Positions 24,166 to 36,808 of a stretch of DNA of 64,000 bases are shown here, piece after piece. This DNA is from Leucocoprinus leucothites (taxonomy: Eukaryota > Basidiomycota > Agaricomycetes > Agaricales > Agaricaceae): NCBI GenBank assembly GCA_013368445.1, contig JAACJO010000001.1, positions 2,852,001-2,916,000 of the forward strand, written 5' to 3'. Under the pieces are notes generated by a model. It saw only the letters and a list, made by a program, of their open reading frames with translations. It was not told the origin of the DNA and did no database searches. Position 1 is the first letter of the stretch. Each line of letters starts with the position of its first letter. Made by a program: the position numbers and the translations under genes.

Positions 24166-25158
24166 ATGGCTGCCAGGTTACTAACCCTCGCTCTCGCCCT
24201 CGCTGCGGCCGGCTCTGCTCTCGCAGACACTTCTATCGTCACCTGGTCATCCTCAAGGTACGCTTATGTTCATTCTATTGTTCTTCCATGGCTAACTGAA
24301 TGGTTGTCAAAGGTTGACTGCGCTTGACGCGGTTCCGACAAAGCTCAGGTCGTCCAAGTTCCTCGACCACATTCTCAACAATGACCAACTATGCGACTTT
24401 GACGCAGTAGTTCTCATTGACCAACCTGGTGTACGTCTCCTTTTCACAGCTTTTTGTATAACAGCTTTCGTGACCTCTATCCTGTCCTTTTAGACCGTCA
24501 ACCGGGCTCCATCATCCCATATCGCACGCAGCATATCCTCAGCAGTATCCGCACGCTCTTTCAAACTCTCCGGTTCAATAGACCTCCCCAATGCCGCTAA
24601 ATCCCTTTCAAACCGATGTGGCGCTCGTTTCCTCAACTACTCACCCGGACCTTCATCCTCTGGTGACGTCTCTCTTGAAGAGGGTAAAAAGCACGTGTTG
24701 TGCCTCAACATGCCCAAAACTCAACACACCTCTGACGCTGAGACACATGGTACGTTCTACCCCTGTCGCAAGTGGCGCCAGATTATACTAACCTTCGAGT
24801 CATAGAATCAACTCTCGCAGCCGAACTCGCAACCATTTCTTCTGTCTTCCCCTCTCACTTCATCATCTACACTGGCCCTGGACTCTCAAATCTCCAGGTT
24901 CGCCAAGCACCCGATACCATCCCCCGACCTGTCATAGACGTCATCAACAACACCACGCAACAACCCGTCAAACCGTCAGCACAGAACCCCACCACTTCTG
25001 TGTTCTTTACGACTGGTTTGATCACTGGCCTAATGATCGTCTTCTTCATCCTTCTCCCCGTACTCATTATTGGTGTCGAGGCCCTTGCTAGCATTCAATC
25101 CCCGACACGCATGGATGCGCCAAAAGGGTACAATGCAGTCGAGAAGAAGAACCAGTGA
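24166..25158 (+). CDS. ER membrane protein of the BIG1/VOA1 type
   Basis: The first exon encodes a clear signal peptide (MAARLLTLALALAAAGSALA). Further exons (introns near 24257-24310, 24430-24495 and 24750-24805) give a luminal domain (LDAVPTKLRSSKFLDHILNN, FDAVVLIDQP). A single C-terminal transmembrane helix (GLMIVFFILLPVLIIGVEAL) follows, then a short cytosolic tail ASIQSPTRMDAPKG ending KKNQ, a canonical dilysine ER-retrieval signal. Signal peptide, weakly conserved lumen, one TM helix with IQ(S/T)P(T/D)R and KKXX is the layout of yeast Big1 (beta-1,6-glucan synthesis) and Voa1 / V-ATPase accessory S1 proteins. I cannot separate these two by eye. Confidence 0.75.
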
Positions 25159-25525
25159 TTTGTTTGCAATGTTTGGACTGTACACGTTTATACACTATGC
25201 GTAGACCTTACCCTCTGAACTATTTGCTATTTTACCAATATTCACTTGCTCTCAATACACTCTGCCCATTCTCATGTGTGAATATCTTGGGAACCAGACT
25301 TGATTGCAGAATAATAAATAGACGGAAAACCCGAGACAGAGACTAGTGTAAGGTGAGGGATAATATACAATGCTAGACAGCCGAAAGCACAAGTAAATGA
25401 CAAAAATGAACCAAAATCACAGGAAGAGATACAAAAGCCTGAAAACCAAGATGGACGGATGATAGATCTCTATGAACAAATCATTCAACAAAACCCAAAG
25501 AAAGAAAAGAGACAAGCCACAAAAA
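25159..25525. other. 3' intergenic, no gene seen
   Basis: Short convergent spacer between the BIG1-like gene and MED13, A-rich near its right end. Nothing else seen. Confidence 0.6.
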
Positions 25526-28500
25526 TCAAGAATCAATCTCAACACCATCCACACCATCCGTAACCTGCCCCATAATATCCACCATAGCCAGATGCATCGG
25601 TAAAATCGGATTAACACCCATCCCCGACCCAACACCCGCACCCGCACCATTGCCAAAACATCCACCAGCCACCACCCCCGTACCACCACCACTCCCTACT
25701 TCCGGTGCCGACATCCTCCACCTCGCCTGAGCAAGCACACTCAACTCGTAAAAATTCCTCGTCACGTCCCCATGCACATTCCTCAACTCCAACGGTGCCG
25801 TCGTATTCGCACTCGACGATTTCCTAACCAACGAAGCTGGATAACAATACGTCGCCAGAACGTGTATATGAAGCATCGAGATGGAAGTCATCGGCGCTGC
25901 ACGTGGTACACGTACGAGACACGTCGTCGAGCGAGGTGTTAACCCCACAGGATGAGGCATTGTCGACCCCGAAGCCACTGGCGACGAATCACCCGTCGAT
26001 GGGGAGACTGGCGTAGTGGTGCTGTTGGGAACACCAACAGATACAGCAGTCGGACTCGTAGCTGCACTCTCCGAATCTCCATCACCCATCCCATTACTGA
26101 TACTCGAAGGATCAGCAACATAAGGTAACGTCAATCTTATATCCGATTGCGTAGGCGGCGTGGCCATGGGTAATACAATGTTCGGATAAAGAGCATACGT
26201 TGTGCTTGACGCATCTGAGAATATATTGTTTTTCGCAGTGTTTGAAGATGTAGAAGTCGCTCCTTGATGTTTATGATTCGTTGTCGAGCTAGGTTGCTGA
26301 TGCGGGACAGCGCCGAGGTCTTTAGGATTGAATTTCGTGAATAACCAAGGACTATCTGGGTCCGCACAGACAAGCGAAACGTGTACGGCTCCTAGACCGC
26401 TCGTTGGTAGCGCAAGAGGCAAATAATTTGTCCACGCTGGAAAAAAAGAGTCAGCACACCGGCCCAAAGAGTCAAAGTAAATAACACAAACCTGTCAACT
26501 CTGCCTCATCCATAACCCCAAGCTTCGAAATCACAATCCTCCACTCCACATCCGCCCTCCTCGCAAACGCAGCGACAAACTCCCAAACCTTCTTCACCAC
26601 AACCATCTCCTCCTGACTTACACCACCAGCCGCACCCGCCATCACACTAGCACCACTACCAGCACCACTACCAACACTATTACCAGCACCTCCAGTACCA
26701 ATAGAACTCCCCTCCCCATCCCCATCTTGCTGCTCACCACCGCCACCACCCTTTACAAGCCAAACTGCCTGATCCCAAACCTCTCCCCTCTGATCACAAC
26801 ACGCAATCACAACCCACCTTCCACATCTACTCATCCTATACCCAACATGCAACAACGTCCACCTATCCAATACATCCAAACTCGCATGTACACTCCTCGT
26901 ATACGTCACCTTACCATACACCGGTCTCGCCAATGTAAATATCGGTTTCTGCAGATAAGCTTTCACATCCAAAGGGGTATTGTCAGGTTGAAATATACGC
27001 CCGAGGGGTTGATGTACTGGGACGAGGATACGGTTATATACGTTGATGCAGAAGGACTCGAGTTGGTTTGTACTCCCAGGGTCGTTTTCGATGTAATTGA
27101 TGGTGTGTTCCGGGACGAGTTGCAGGGTTACTCGGTTCTCAGGGAAAGATTTGAGTGATTTTTGAATGGCGGAGAGCATTTGACGAAAGGTAGTGGAGGA
27201 GAGGGACATCAAGGTGATGGGTACGACGAGGAAAAGTAAGATGGGTGTTGAGACATTGTTGAGACCCGATGCAAAAGCAGCTACAAAGATAATCATGAGT
27301 ATCGAACGTTTCTTCCAAGGTAAATCGGACACACCAAAATGCTTTCTAAACGAGGAATCAAATCTCAATGGTACCAAACCACTCTGCGAGCAATACGTAT
27401 TCTTTCCAAGCTTCAACCTTCCCAAATGCTTGGTCTGTTACCAAATCAGCCTCTCATGACCCTCCTCGAAAAGTAAGAGACCCAACGAACCTCGTAAGCA
27501 GTACACACTCCAGCAAGCCAACTCGCCACTTCCGCCTGCCTATGCTGCTGCTCTCCATCATCTGCAAACAACACAAATACTGCCCCATCCTTCTCTCCAC
27601 TCTTCGGTCCCAAGCCCAACTTCTCCCAAAATCTTAAGGCTGGGGGTAAAACTGTGATAATGGCATCACCTTTACCGACTGAAACCTTGGGGGGCGTCAA
27701 AAGTTGTGAACCTTGAGGCTTGGTCTCCGAGTCAATGGCTGAATCTAATGAGTGTTCAATACACTGCTCAGAAATCGGTAGGAATGACATACCTAGGCCA
27801 AAAACATCACCAAGCCCCAACCCAGCATTTACACCTTCCAAGCCAGCCAACACCTTTTGCACAAGCTTCACATCACTAACCCACACCTCTGTCAACTTCC
27901 TCCCCGAGCTGCCGCCCCCTCCTCCCCATCCCGCTACCACTCCCCGCTCATCTCCACCCCGCACACCAAAATCAATAACATTATTAACAACCACCCACGT
28001 ATCCCTCCACACCACATTCTCCACCGCCTCTCTCGCAAGAACATTAATCACCACCTCCAACGCTCTCCATTTCTCCGCCGACAAACCTAGACCTGCAGCT
28101 GGTGATACAGGCGTAGGAACGTTCACTATGATCCCTCCCCCCATACCTACTCCTCCCACAGCGTGACCACCATTGATGTTTCCACTGGATGACCCTGGTG
28201 GTCGTAAAGGTTTAGACAAAGGAAGGAGATACGCGTGGTCGAATTGGGTATGTAAAAGTGCTGGGCCGAGAGGGAGGTACGTAGGTGGTGGTGTATTCGG
28301 CCTCGAAATGGCTGGTGTCCCTTCCTCCCCCTCCCCATCATCTCCCTCTTCCCCATCCATATCAGAACCCCCGTCGTCGTCAGATTGCGACTCCTCCCCC
28401 TCGTCTCCAGAAACCTCCGACTCGAGATCTTTAGAGACTGAGAGAGACCGATGAACAACCCACTCTTCATCACGTTCGTCAAGACCCATACCCCAAGGCG

Positions 28501-31042
28501 AAGTCCTAATATCCTTCCCGCTCCTTCCTCCCTGTAAAGCGAGTTTCCGCTTTACACCAATCAATTTCCGCATAACGCCAACCCTTGGGTCCGTTATCGC
28601 GTCATACCGCGGTCGCCAAGTTGAACTCGCACTGGCGTTCGCAGGATTAGCCTCGGGACTTTGAATAGCAGAGAAAGACCGGAGTATACTAGGCGAAGAA
28701 CGTCTTCGCGCACCAAGAAGCGGTGGTTTAGCAGGAAGAACCGGAACTTCAGGTTCATCATCGGGTGGAGGACTAGGCAACCCAAACTTTCCCCTCGGCG
28801 CGTACTTGTTATCCGATACACGATGATACTTTGCAAACGGTATGGGATCAAAAAAACCTCTACCACCACCACCCCTCTTCTCCAACTCTGACTCGACCCT
28901 GTCCTGCATCATCGTCACATCCGACAACACATGGTGATCCAGGTGGACATTCGGCGTGCGTGGAACTCCGTCATTGTTGTTGACGGCACTGAAAGGAGTT
29001 TTTGGCCCTCCAGAGGGCGTCGCGGAGGAAAACAAGTCAGATTGTGGGATGACAGAATCCATGTGTTCCACAGAGCGGGGTGTAAAACCTTCCGGGTACG
29101 CTGCAGACCATGGACCGCCCGTATGCAAAGGTGTGGGCTGTGAATGAGGAGTCGCATTTGGTGGTCCTGGGCCAGAGAGATGAACTTCCCCGAACAAAGG
29201 CGGGGACGTCACCTGCAAAGTATTCGGTATTTGATGTCCAATTCCACCTGCTGGATGAGGCTGCTGTTGCGAAACTGATGGAAGCGGCGGAGGTGCTGGG
29301 ACGTTATTCGTCGAAGGTCGATCAAAGAAACTGAAATCATCATCCGTAAAATCCTCAAACTCCATCCCCGAACTTCCCCCAAGATTCATCCCGCGCGAAG
29401 TACCATCATCATGATACCCCGACCTATTACTAGTGCCGGCACCAGCAGCACCAGTCGAACTCGAACTCGAGTTCCTACCCAAATTCATACTCATGCCCAT
29501 GTCAAAGTCCATACCAAAGTCCATCCCCATATCCGACATCAAGTACCCAAAAGGGTCATAAGAAGATGATGATGAATTTGATGAAGACGTCATCGGGGGA
29601 GGGACTTGGCTGGGTCCTGCACCAGAAGTGGAAGGAGGAGGGGCAGGAGGGGCAGAGGGAGGGGGCACGGACACCGCGGGTTGAGGGGTTACAGCGGGAA
29701 GAACTGGGGAAGTGTTCCCGGTGAGGGTAGGTACGGTAGTGGTATCAGCCTGAGGTGGAGATGGGTAGAAATTTTGTGTAGGCATAGATGTAGGTGTAGG
29801 TGTGGGAGTGTGTACTGCTAGGGGTGGCGGTGGACCTGAGGTGTTCTGAGGTATGACATTTGAGGCGGCTGATGGCGTAGTTCGTGCAACCAGATTTGGG
29901 GAATGGCCCTCACGTTCCCGTTTGAGTCGTTCTCGCTCACGTTCTCGGTCTTTGGCAACAGAGTCGACATAGCTGCTAACCTGAGCTGCAATGGTTTGAA
30001 TATTCTTTGATTTTGAAAGAGTCAAAGCACGGAATGCTTTAAGCTCAGTGGTCGGCGACCCAAGAAGGGAAGGCCGATGGGGATACACAATAGGGGGGCA
30101 TTCGGACTGGGGTGTAGACGCACTAAGAAGCTTTGGGGATGGTTGTAGGGGACCAGGAAGGTCAGGTGTGTAATCTAAAAGGGACCGATTGAGAGCGGGA
30201 GCAAATGCGAGGCAGAGACGAGTTGGGTAGATGAAGGTGATTCCCTTATCTTCTCCCTGTCTATTTTCGACGCTGATCCATCCAATGATGAATGACGAGT
30301 CCAAAGATGGTTGGCCATGACCTTGCAGGGAGTCTGCAAACTGGCGTTGAAGCGCAGAGGTGGGACCAGAGTAGGTGGTAAGAAAGTAGGCCGGAGTGCC
30401 ATATGGGAGGAGGAGGATAGGTGAGCGGGGGAGAAGCGGCAAAGAGGAATGCAAGGGAAGATATGTGGTTGCGAATAGTGTGGGCCGAATAAGAATAGCG
30501 GAAGGAGTAGGTTGAAGCTGGATGTGACAGAAGATGAGTGGTCGGCTGAGCGCTTTGTACTCCCAGCCAGAACCCCAGTCGGTCCCCGGTGTGAGTTGTT
30601 GGTGGGATATTAGAAAACCATCCTTGAAGCGTTGTACACCAGTGCTAGATGCCACAATATTGTCTATAAGACGAGTCCTGAGCCCACTGAGGAAATGGGA
30701 GATGATATGCCGGGGTTGTTCATTGATCTTCTGAAAAGGGAAGTGAGAAGCGGGCGCCGGCGCTACAAGTCTGTCGAAGCGCAGAGCATCCATCGCAGCT
30801 ACTGCAGCCTGAATGCGTGTGGCAGGGACTATTGAAAAGACATAGAGAGCAGGTCTACTGCCAAGCTGGACACTGGGGAGGAGCGCATCCTGGATATCCC
30901 TGGAAGAAGCGAGATGGCGGCGGGCACTGTCGAGAACATCGGGCAGAGAAGATGCAGGGGCGTCTGGGACAAGCTGGGCCGCAGCTACTGCAGACTCTTG
31001 GGCAACTGTGATGGCAGCAGCGAGGAGACTGGAGACGAGCAT
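25526..31042 (-). CDS. MED13: Mediator subunit MED13 (CDK8 module)
   Basis: Three large exons (about 31042-27478, 27440-26490 and 26435-25526) give a protein of about 1,800 residues, a usual Med13 size. MED13 links the Cdk8 kinase module to core Mediator and represses or tunes RNA polymerase II. N-terminal MED13_N features are present (RPALYVFSIVPATRIQAAVA, HQQLTPGTDWGSGWEYKALS, RPTLFATTYLPLHSSL). A long disordered S/P/G-rich middle with an acidic D/E block follows. The C-terminal PIWI-like domain has VTLQLVPEHTINYIE, FTLARPVYGKVTYTRSVHAS, LLHVGYRMSRCGRWVVIACC and ISMLHIHVLATYCYPASLVR. The nearest ATG is 31042; the frame stays open upstream to a GTG at 31117, so a missed 5' exon is possible. 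27745-27792 looks like a stop-free intron of 48 nt. Confidence 0.9.
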
Positions 31043-31131
31043 GGAGGACGAGCACAAAACGTGTGCCGGAGAAAGCCGAGGCCAGCAGACCACAGCTGGG
31101 TGTGAATTTTTGAACACTTTGCCCTTGCATT

Positions 31132-33419
31132 ATGTCCGCCAACATCGTCCTCGACGCCGGCCATGCACGCGTCCTCTGTATCGCAGACATCAGAGGCAAG
31201 CTTTCTTCACTCAACGACCTCGCTCGCCAGGAAAATGCGGCTGCAATCATCCACACAGGCGACTTTGGTTTCTTTGACGCAAACAGCCTTGACCGCATAA
31301 CTGACCGCACTCTTCGCCATGTCACCCAATACTCCCCACTCATACCTGGCGCACAGCGTACACATCTTCTGTCTGCAGACTCTCCAGACATAATTCGTTC
31401 AACAGTTAATGTCTCTCTCCTTTCCGAGTTCCCGCTCCTTCTCGCAGGCCAGATTAAACTCCATGTCCCAGTCTTCACAGTCTGGGGCACCTGTGAGGAT
31501 GTTGCTGTTCTCGAAAAATTCAGAGCAGGCACTTACAACATCGAGAATCTCCACATTCTCGACGAGGCAACGACACGTCTCATCGACCTCGGTGGTGTCA
31601 AGCTTCGCTTATTCGGCCTCGGAGGTGCCCTCGTGCCCCATAAAATGTTCGACAACGGGGAGGGCAAGGCAACAATAGCCGGGGGTGGCGGAACCATGTG
31701 GACAACCGCTCTCCAAATCGGCGAGCTCGTAGACACTGCTCAACGCGCCTTCGACACCTCAGAAACACGCCTTTTGGTCACACATGCCAGCCCTGGACGC
31801 GAAGGCATCATTTCCCAACTCGCTCTTGTTCTCAAAGCAGATCTCACCATCTCGGCTGGTCTCCACTTCCGCTATGCTACATCCTACAATGAATTCAGCG
31901 TCCAGCCCGATTTCGAGGGTTTCCGCCATAAACTCTCGATGGGTAAGGATGGCTGGGAGAGAGTTTGGGATAGCGTAAAAAATCAAGTTGACCTCGTGGT
32001 TGATGAGAATCAACGACTATTGCTCGAAAAAGCACTCTCGGTCGTTGAGCGCATCCCTGCCCCACAACCCTCCACCGGCCCCGGCGCAACCGCCACTGGT
32101 GAAGAACCCGCATGGAAAAACTGCTGGAACTGGAATCTTTGCGACGCCGCCTACGGTTCACTCGTTCTCGACGTAAAAGATGGTCGTGTCAGCTCCGAGC
32201 TCAAAAGTCAAGGTACGTACCGCCTTACAGACTTATCGCGTCCGAATTCGGATCCTAACATTTTTAATAAACAGGTTTCAATTTCGCCTACCGCCGCAGT
32301 GCAACTGCCCCAACACCCAGCTCAGCTACATCAGCCCTTCCACCTCAAACCGTCAACGGCAGTCAACCTCCGACCAAACAACCAACACCTGTCCCACCCG
32401 CACCTGAAAAACCTCTACCACCTCACCTAACCAACAGATCCAACCCTGCAACGCCGCCACCTACCCAACCTGCAGCAGCAGCCTCAGGTGCCGCCAGCCC
32501 CGCTCCATCCACGCCCAAAATCAACGGTGGCACCCCTTCCGAAAAGGATAGGCAAGGTGTACAAGGACCCGGAGGATTCAGGAAAGACAAAAGACGGGAC
32601 AGCAGACGAGACAGTAAATCCGGCAGAAATACGCCCGACGTACCCAAACACTCGGGTACACCTAGCATTCCCGAAGCGTCATCGACTCCTGCTGCAGGTA
32701 CACCCGAACCAGCACCAGCAGCAGAAGATCAACATCAACAACTGAAATCGCCTGCCGAGCATTCTACCGGTTCCGGTGTTCGTTCTCCTAAACCCCATCG
32801 ACCTGCACGTCATCCGTGGACTATTTTCATGAAGATGCAAACGATGGCTCCAGTTACCGACGACGATGTGAGAGAGTTTTTTGCCGATGCCAAGGAGGGG
32901 GTGAGTACCACCATCATTATCTGTACTCCTCGATCGAGTATCGAGTATCTCACATCTCGCCTACTTACGCGTATACACAGATTACCAAAATCAGCGTGCT
33001 CAGTCACCTCGGACGCTTCAGGATTGCATATATAGAATTTGCTGATGAAGCGGGTATGAAAGCCGGTCTAGAAAAACACGCCGAGGTACGTCATTTTCCT
33101 TTTCTTCCTCCCTCCCTCCCTTGCTCTCTTCACGCATATCACTCACATTCACTCGCATGTATAGAAAATCAAGGACATCGTACCCGACGTTAAACAAGCC
33201 ACAGAGCGTGAGCCTCCATATCGAGGCGGGGGAGGAGGTCGTGGGAGGGGACGAGGTGGTGGTGGCGGTGGTGGGTATGCCGCCAGAGGACTTTCACAGG
33301 CCGGGTTGACGAGGGGGGGAGGGCATAGGGGGAATAGTAATGGTAATGGTGATGCTCCCTCCGCGGCGAATGCACATGCAAATACGAATGCAGCGGCCGC
33401 GGGTGGTGGAGATGCTTGA
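31132..33419 (+). CDS. DUF2433 metallophosphoesterase-like protein with RRM-like C-terminus
   Basis: Four exons: 31132-32212, 32275-32900, 32981-33085 and 33165-33419. The N-terminal ~350 residues resemble the calcineurin-like phosphoesterase fold in its fungal DUF2433 form: VLCIADIRGKLSSLNDLA, IIHTGDFGFFD, FTVWGTCEDVAVLEKF, FGLGGALVP and LLVTHASPGREG. The usual D-x-H of motif 1 is DIR here and GNH is replaced by GTCED, so metal binding may be altered. A P/S/T-rich linker (32290-32800) leads to an RRM-like unit (WTIFMKMQTMAPVTDDDVRE then ITKISVLSHLGRFRIAYIEF) and an RGG-rich tail (PYRGGGGGRGRGRGGGGGGG). The C-terminal half suggests RNA or ribosome association. The first ATG is only 89 bp from the MED13 ATG on the other strand. 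Confidence 0.82.
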
Positions 33420-36400
33420 AGAGGCTGAGAGGGTTAGATCTTTTTGGGTTATTTTTCTACGATTGTCATGATTTTTTTTCACCGTTGTTGTTGTGCGTTC
33501 TTCAATTCTGTTGATCCTCCTTTGATTTCTCTTGTGATCTCTCACATTGGGTTTTCTTCCTCTCCTTGACATTCTTCCTAGCCACCACACAGTCTTTCTC
33601 AGTTGATTTTCGATTTGATTTCTTTTGATTTTTGGAATCTCCCTCTTTTTTTTGCTACTTACTTACGCGTATATACCATTACATATATTCGTCATGCATA
33701 TGCTCGTAATTGAGTTGGGTGTTCTTTTCCTTCTAATGCCGCTACTACTTCTAGTGTCCTGTTCTCTCTAGACCAAGTCCCGAGGACTACAGTATTGGCA
33801 GGTTTTCAGCTGCTAGAACCTTTGTTGTTCGGTCACTTAGAGTCCGAGGACAAGATTTTGCTCACTCTGAAAGTTTGGTGACCGGATGATGGTGGTGGTG
33901 CTTCTGAACGACAAGGACTTGTAATTGGTTGGAATACACCGTACACATCAGTGTGTTGACTATTTGGCACGCGGGACTTTGAGAGTCCGAGGAAATCATA
34001 GTCGGGCCTTGACGATAGTTGAATTTTTATCGACACGTACCACCTTATCTCCCGCCTACTTTCTAGACGAATTTCGTGTGCGTGGTGTGACGTAGTCTCG
34101 ACATTGTAAGTCGAGAAGAAGACAAAAAAGAAGAGCTGTAAACCACCCGAGGAACATAGCGATAACGGCCCTCACGAACCCTTTCATAATTTCTAGTACG
34201 TAGCACTAAACGTATTTCGTCTGCGTGCCTGTGTCTGTGCGACCATATGATGTAGCCTCGAAATAGTAGTAATGTGAATCCGAGGAAGAGAGAAGCTGAA
34301 GTCAAGATGAAAGTGAGTAAGTACTTGGGACCACTCCGAGTCCTTGATGCCCGGCGATGATGCACTCGCAAGTTGGGACGATAGTTCATGCACATGCATT
34401 TGAATTAATTAGTTGCCACAATGGCTATTGGTAAGGACCCAGCGTTGACGGCCGCGGCCGCGGCGGCTGGTCCGCATGCGTGAAGTATTGTAGCGCGCGT
34501 GTGTTATTGACTCATGTGACGCGTCTGAGGAATATAACGATAATGACCCTCGCAATTGCCAGTACAGTACGTGGGACTGTCACTCTTAGTTTGACGACAT
34601 TGACACCTGGACAAGGTGATGACTCGGACTTGTGATTGGTTACAACAGCCCAGTCAATGACGCGGTGGCAACCGGTAGACTGTACCAGCAGATAGTGCGC
34701 AGTTGCGGCCGCGCCCCCCGTGTCCGCGTATCCCGAGTCCGAGTCATACAAAGCACAGTATCACCGCGCATTAAGAGTCCGAGGAGCGTCCTGATGAACT
34801 TGATGTCAACAACGACTCGATACTTATACCGTAGTGACGAATAAACCATGGCCACGCACAACATCACTGAAGGAAGCCTGAAGAAGACCAGCTCAGAAGA
34901 AGCAGAAGAAGAAATAGTCCATGATAACACAAGTTCAACAACACATGGAAGGGTCCAAAGGGAAAAAGGGTGCACGTATGAAGTCATAGGGACCTGACAT
35001 AAGTGACAACAGTAGCACTTGCTCGCGGCGGTATGGCGGACTTTGTCGGGAAATGACGTATGTGAGGGCGCAGAAGGCTGTTGGCCAGGTCATTTTCGTG
35101 CGCCTGCGGACGTCCTAGGACCAATCAGATGTTCAAGTCCGACAACACACTATTGTCCGAGTACCCATGGCAGTCCCTGTAATGATGACGCGCGGGGGAA
35201 CTCTACCAGCCAATACGTCTGACGTTCGGGGAGCCAGTTCCTTCTCTCTCTCTCAGGTGCACTGTTATCATCACTATCGTGGTGGAAAAGAGGGTCTTAA
35301 AAGCCAGGGATTTGTTTCCTGGAAATGATATAAAGAGTCACCTTTTGATTTTCTAGTGGTTGGTGTTGTGAGCGCTGTGCGCCCCCGCCCCCACTAAGCC
35401 TCCCCCGACTCCTCTATCTTCCTCTCCTCCCTTTCCCGCCCGTGATGGTACCTTCTTCATGTGTTCTGTTCTTGTCCCTTTGACTATCATCATTCAACAC
35501 TTCATTCAATTTCGTCCCGAAAGTCCCGGATGAGGGTCAACTTGGACTACGCGCTACAACTTGGCGCCTTTCCACTGTACCACTTTCCAGTAGAACTTGC
35601 GATTATTCCCACCTGAACATTTGCCAGCACACAGTGTTCATCAAACGAGTTCGGAGGTGGTAGGGTCCTCCGCGGGTTGGTTGCAGAGGTCGGAGGAGAA
35701 TGACAAGACGGAGAACAACAGTACAGAGTATACCACGTCTCGATATGACGTCGTCATCATCGCATAGACGCTCTCTCATGAGCGGGCACTTTACTACTAC
35801 GTCACCAGTAGATCGTTGATTCTGTTCGCTGCACTTCACTATTCAATATTCAATCTTCTTAACATGATCGAGTGTCTCCTCGGGGACATAACAAGCAAGC
35901 GATGTATTAAAACATCACATAACACCACGGAACAGAACCACCTCGACTAACCACGTCAAACCCATCCAACAATCCCTCTTTATCCTCGGAGGTTCAATCT
36001 CGCTTTCTGCCTCCAAGCGACCAATCGAACGTTGAACCCGGGATTATAGACCAAGTATATCGAAAAACCCGGGTTCCACCAAACCTCTCTGGTCTCGATC
36101 TACCCATCTCTCATCTACCCATAATCTTGGGTTCTGGTCCCTGCACTGTCCAAGATTTGATTCCTATCCCTAACGCGCTACATATGCAAAAGTCAGCCTT
36201 TTTACCGAGGGGTATCCCTTGGATCTTCAGGGTGATCAGAAAGAATATAGATAGCCATCAAACTGGAAGATCTCCTCGAGTTCTAACCCTTCCGATGCCC
36301 GATTGCCCTGGGTTTGTTCCTCGGTCTATAGTGCCTCACCGTCATCCTCACCACATCGGCTAACGACGGATATAACGGAATTTCAAAATACTTGTTCTCA

Positions 36401-36808
36401 TTTGCCATCCTGTAGATCACTTGCCCTCTGTAGACATAGGCTGCTGGCAGCCATCACGACCATCAACCTTCTCTGTTCTTACAAAGCCCTTTGCTTCCGA
36501 CAATGACGCATCCTCGAACCCTCCTCAGTGAGCAGAGTAACACACGTCATTGAACCCTTTCCAAGACTCGGATTCGAGAGTCCAAAGTACGCGTCCGTCT
36601 ATCCGTTCAAGTGCGTCATGCACCTACCACGCGTCGTCACTTTTCTCAAAAGGTCCCCCCCCTCCTCGGTCGAGAGAAACTTGCGCTCAATTCTCAAGCC
36701 TCGGTTTATACAAATACAGTTCTAGTGATTGTGCACGAATAATTCCATGGATGATGATAGTAATGTAAATAAGCCACTGAAAGCAAAGAACAAGCAATAA
36801 GCATAAAA
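33420..36808. other. large gene-free interval
   Basis: About 3.4 kb without a convincing gene on either strand. All ORFs are under 120 codons, with no motif, no codon consistency and no splice-linked partners. It starts with the T-rich 3' end of the DUF2433 gene, includes degenerate repeats (next entry), GC-rich clusters near 34450 and 34710, and the 3' flank of RPC1. No tRNA A/B-box pair was found. Confidence 0.55.
33830..35160. repeat. degenerate dispersed repeat cluster (AGTCCGAG family)
   Basis: Related segments recur. GGACTTGTAATTGGTT near 33918 matches GGACTTGTGATTGGTT near 34627. GAGGAACATAGCGATAACGG near 34150 matches GAGGAATATAACGATAATGA near 34528. GAATTTCGTGTGCGTG near 34070 matches GTATTTCGTCTGCGTG near 34212. 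The octamer AGTCCGAG or close variants occurs at about 33841, 33980, 34735 and 34768. The copies are mismatched and partly rearranged, as in old repeats. Confidence 0.5.

Noticed and set aside
30855..31532. 225-codon minus-strand ORF overlapping the starts of MED13 and the DUF2433 gene
   Set aside because: It is in another frame than MED13 and antisense to a clearly coding exon, with no family motif.
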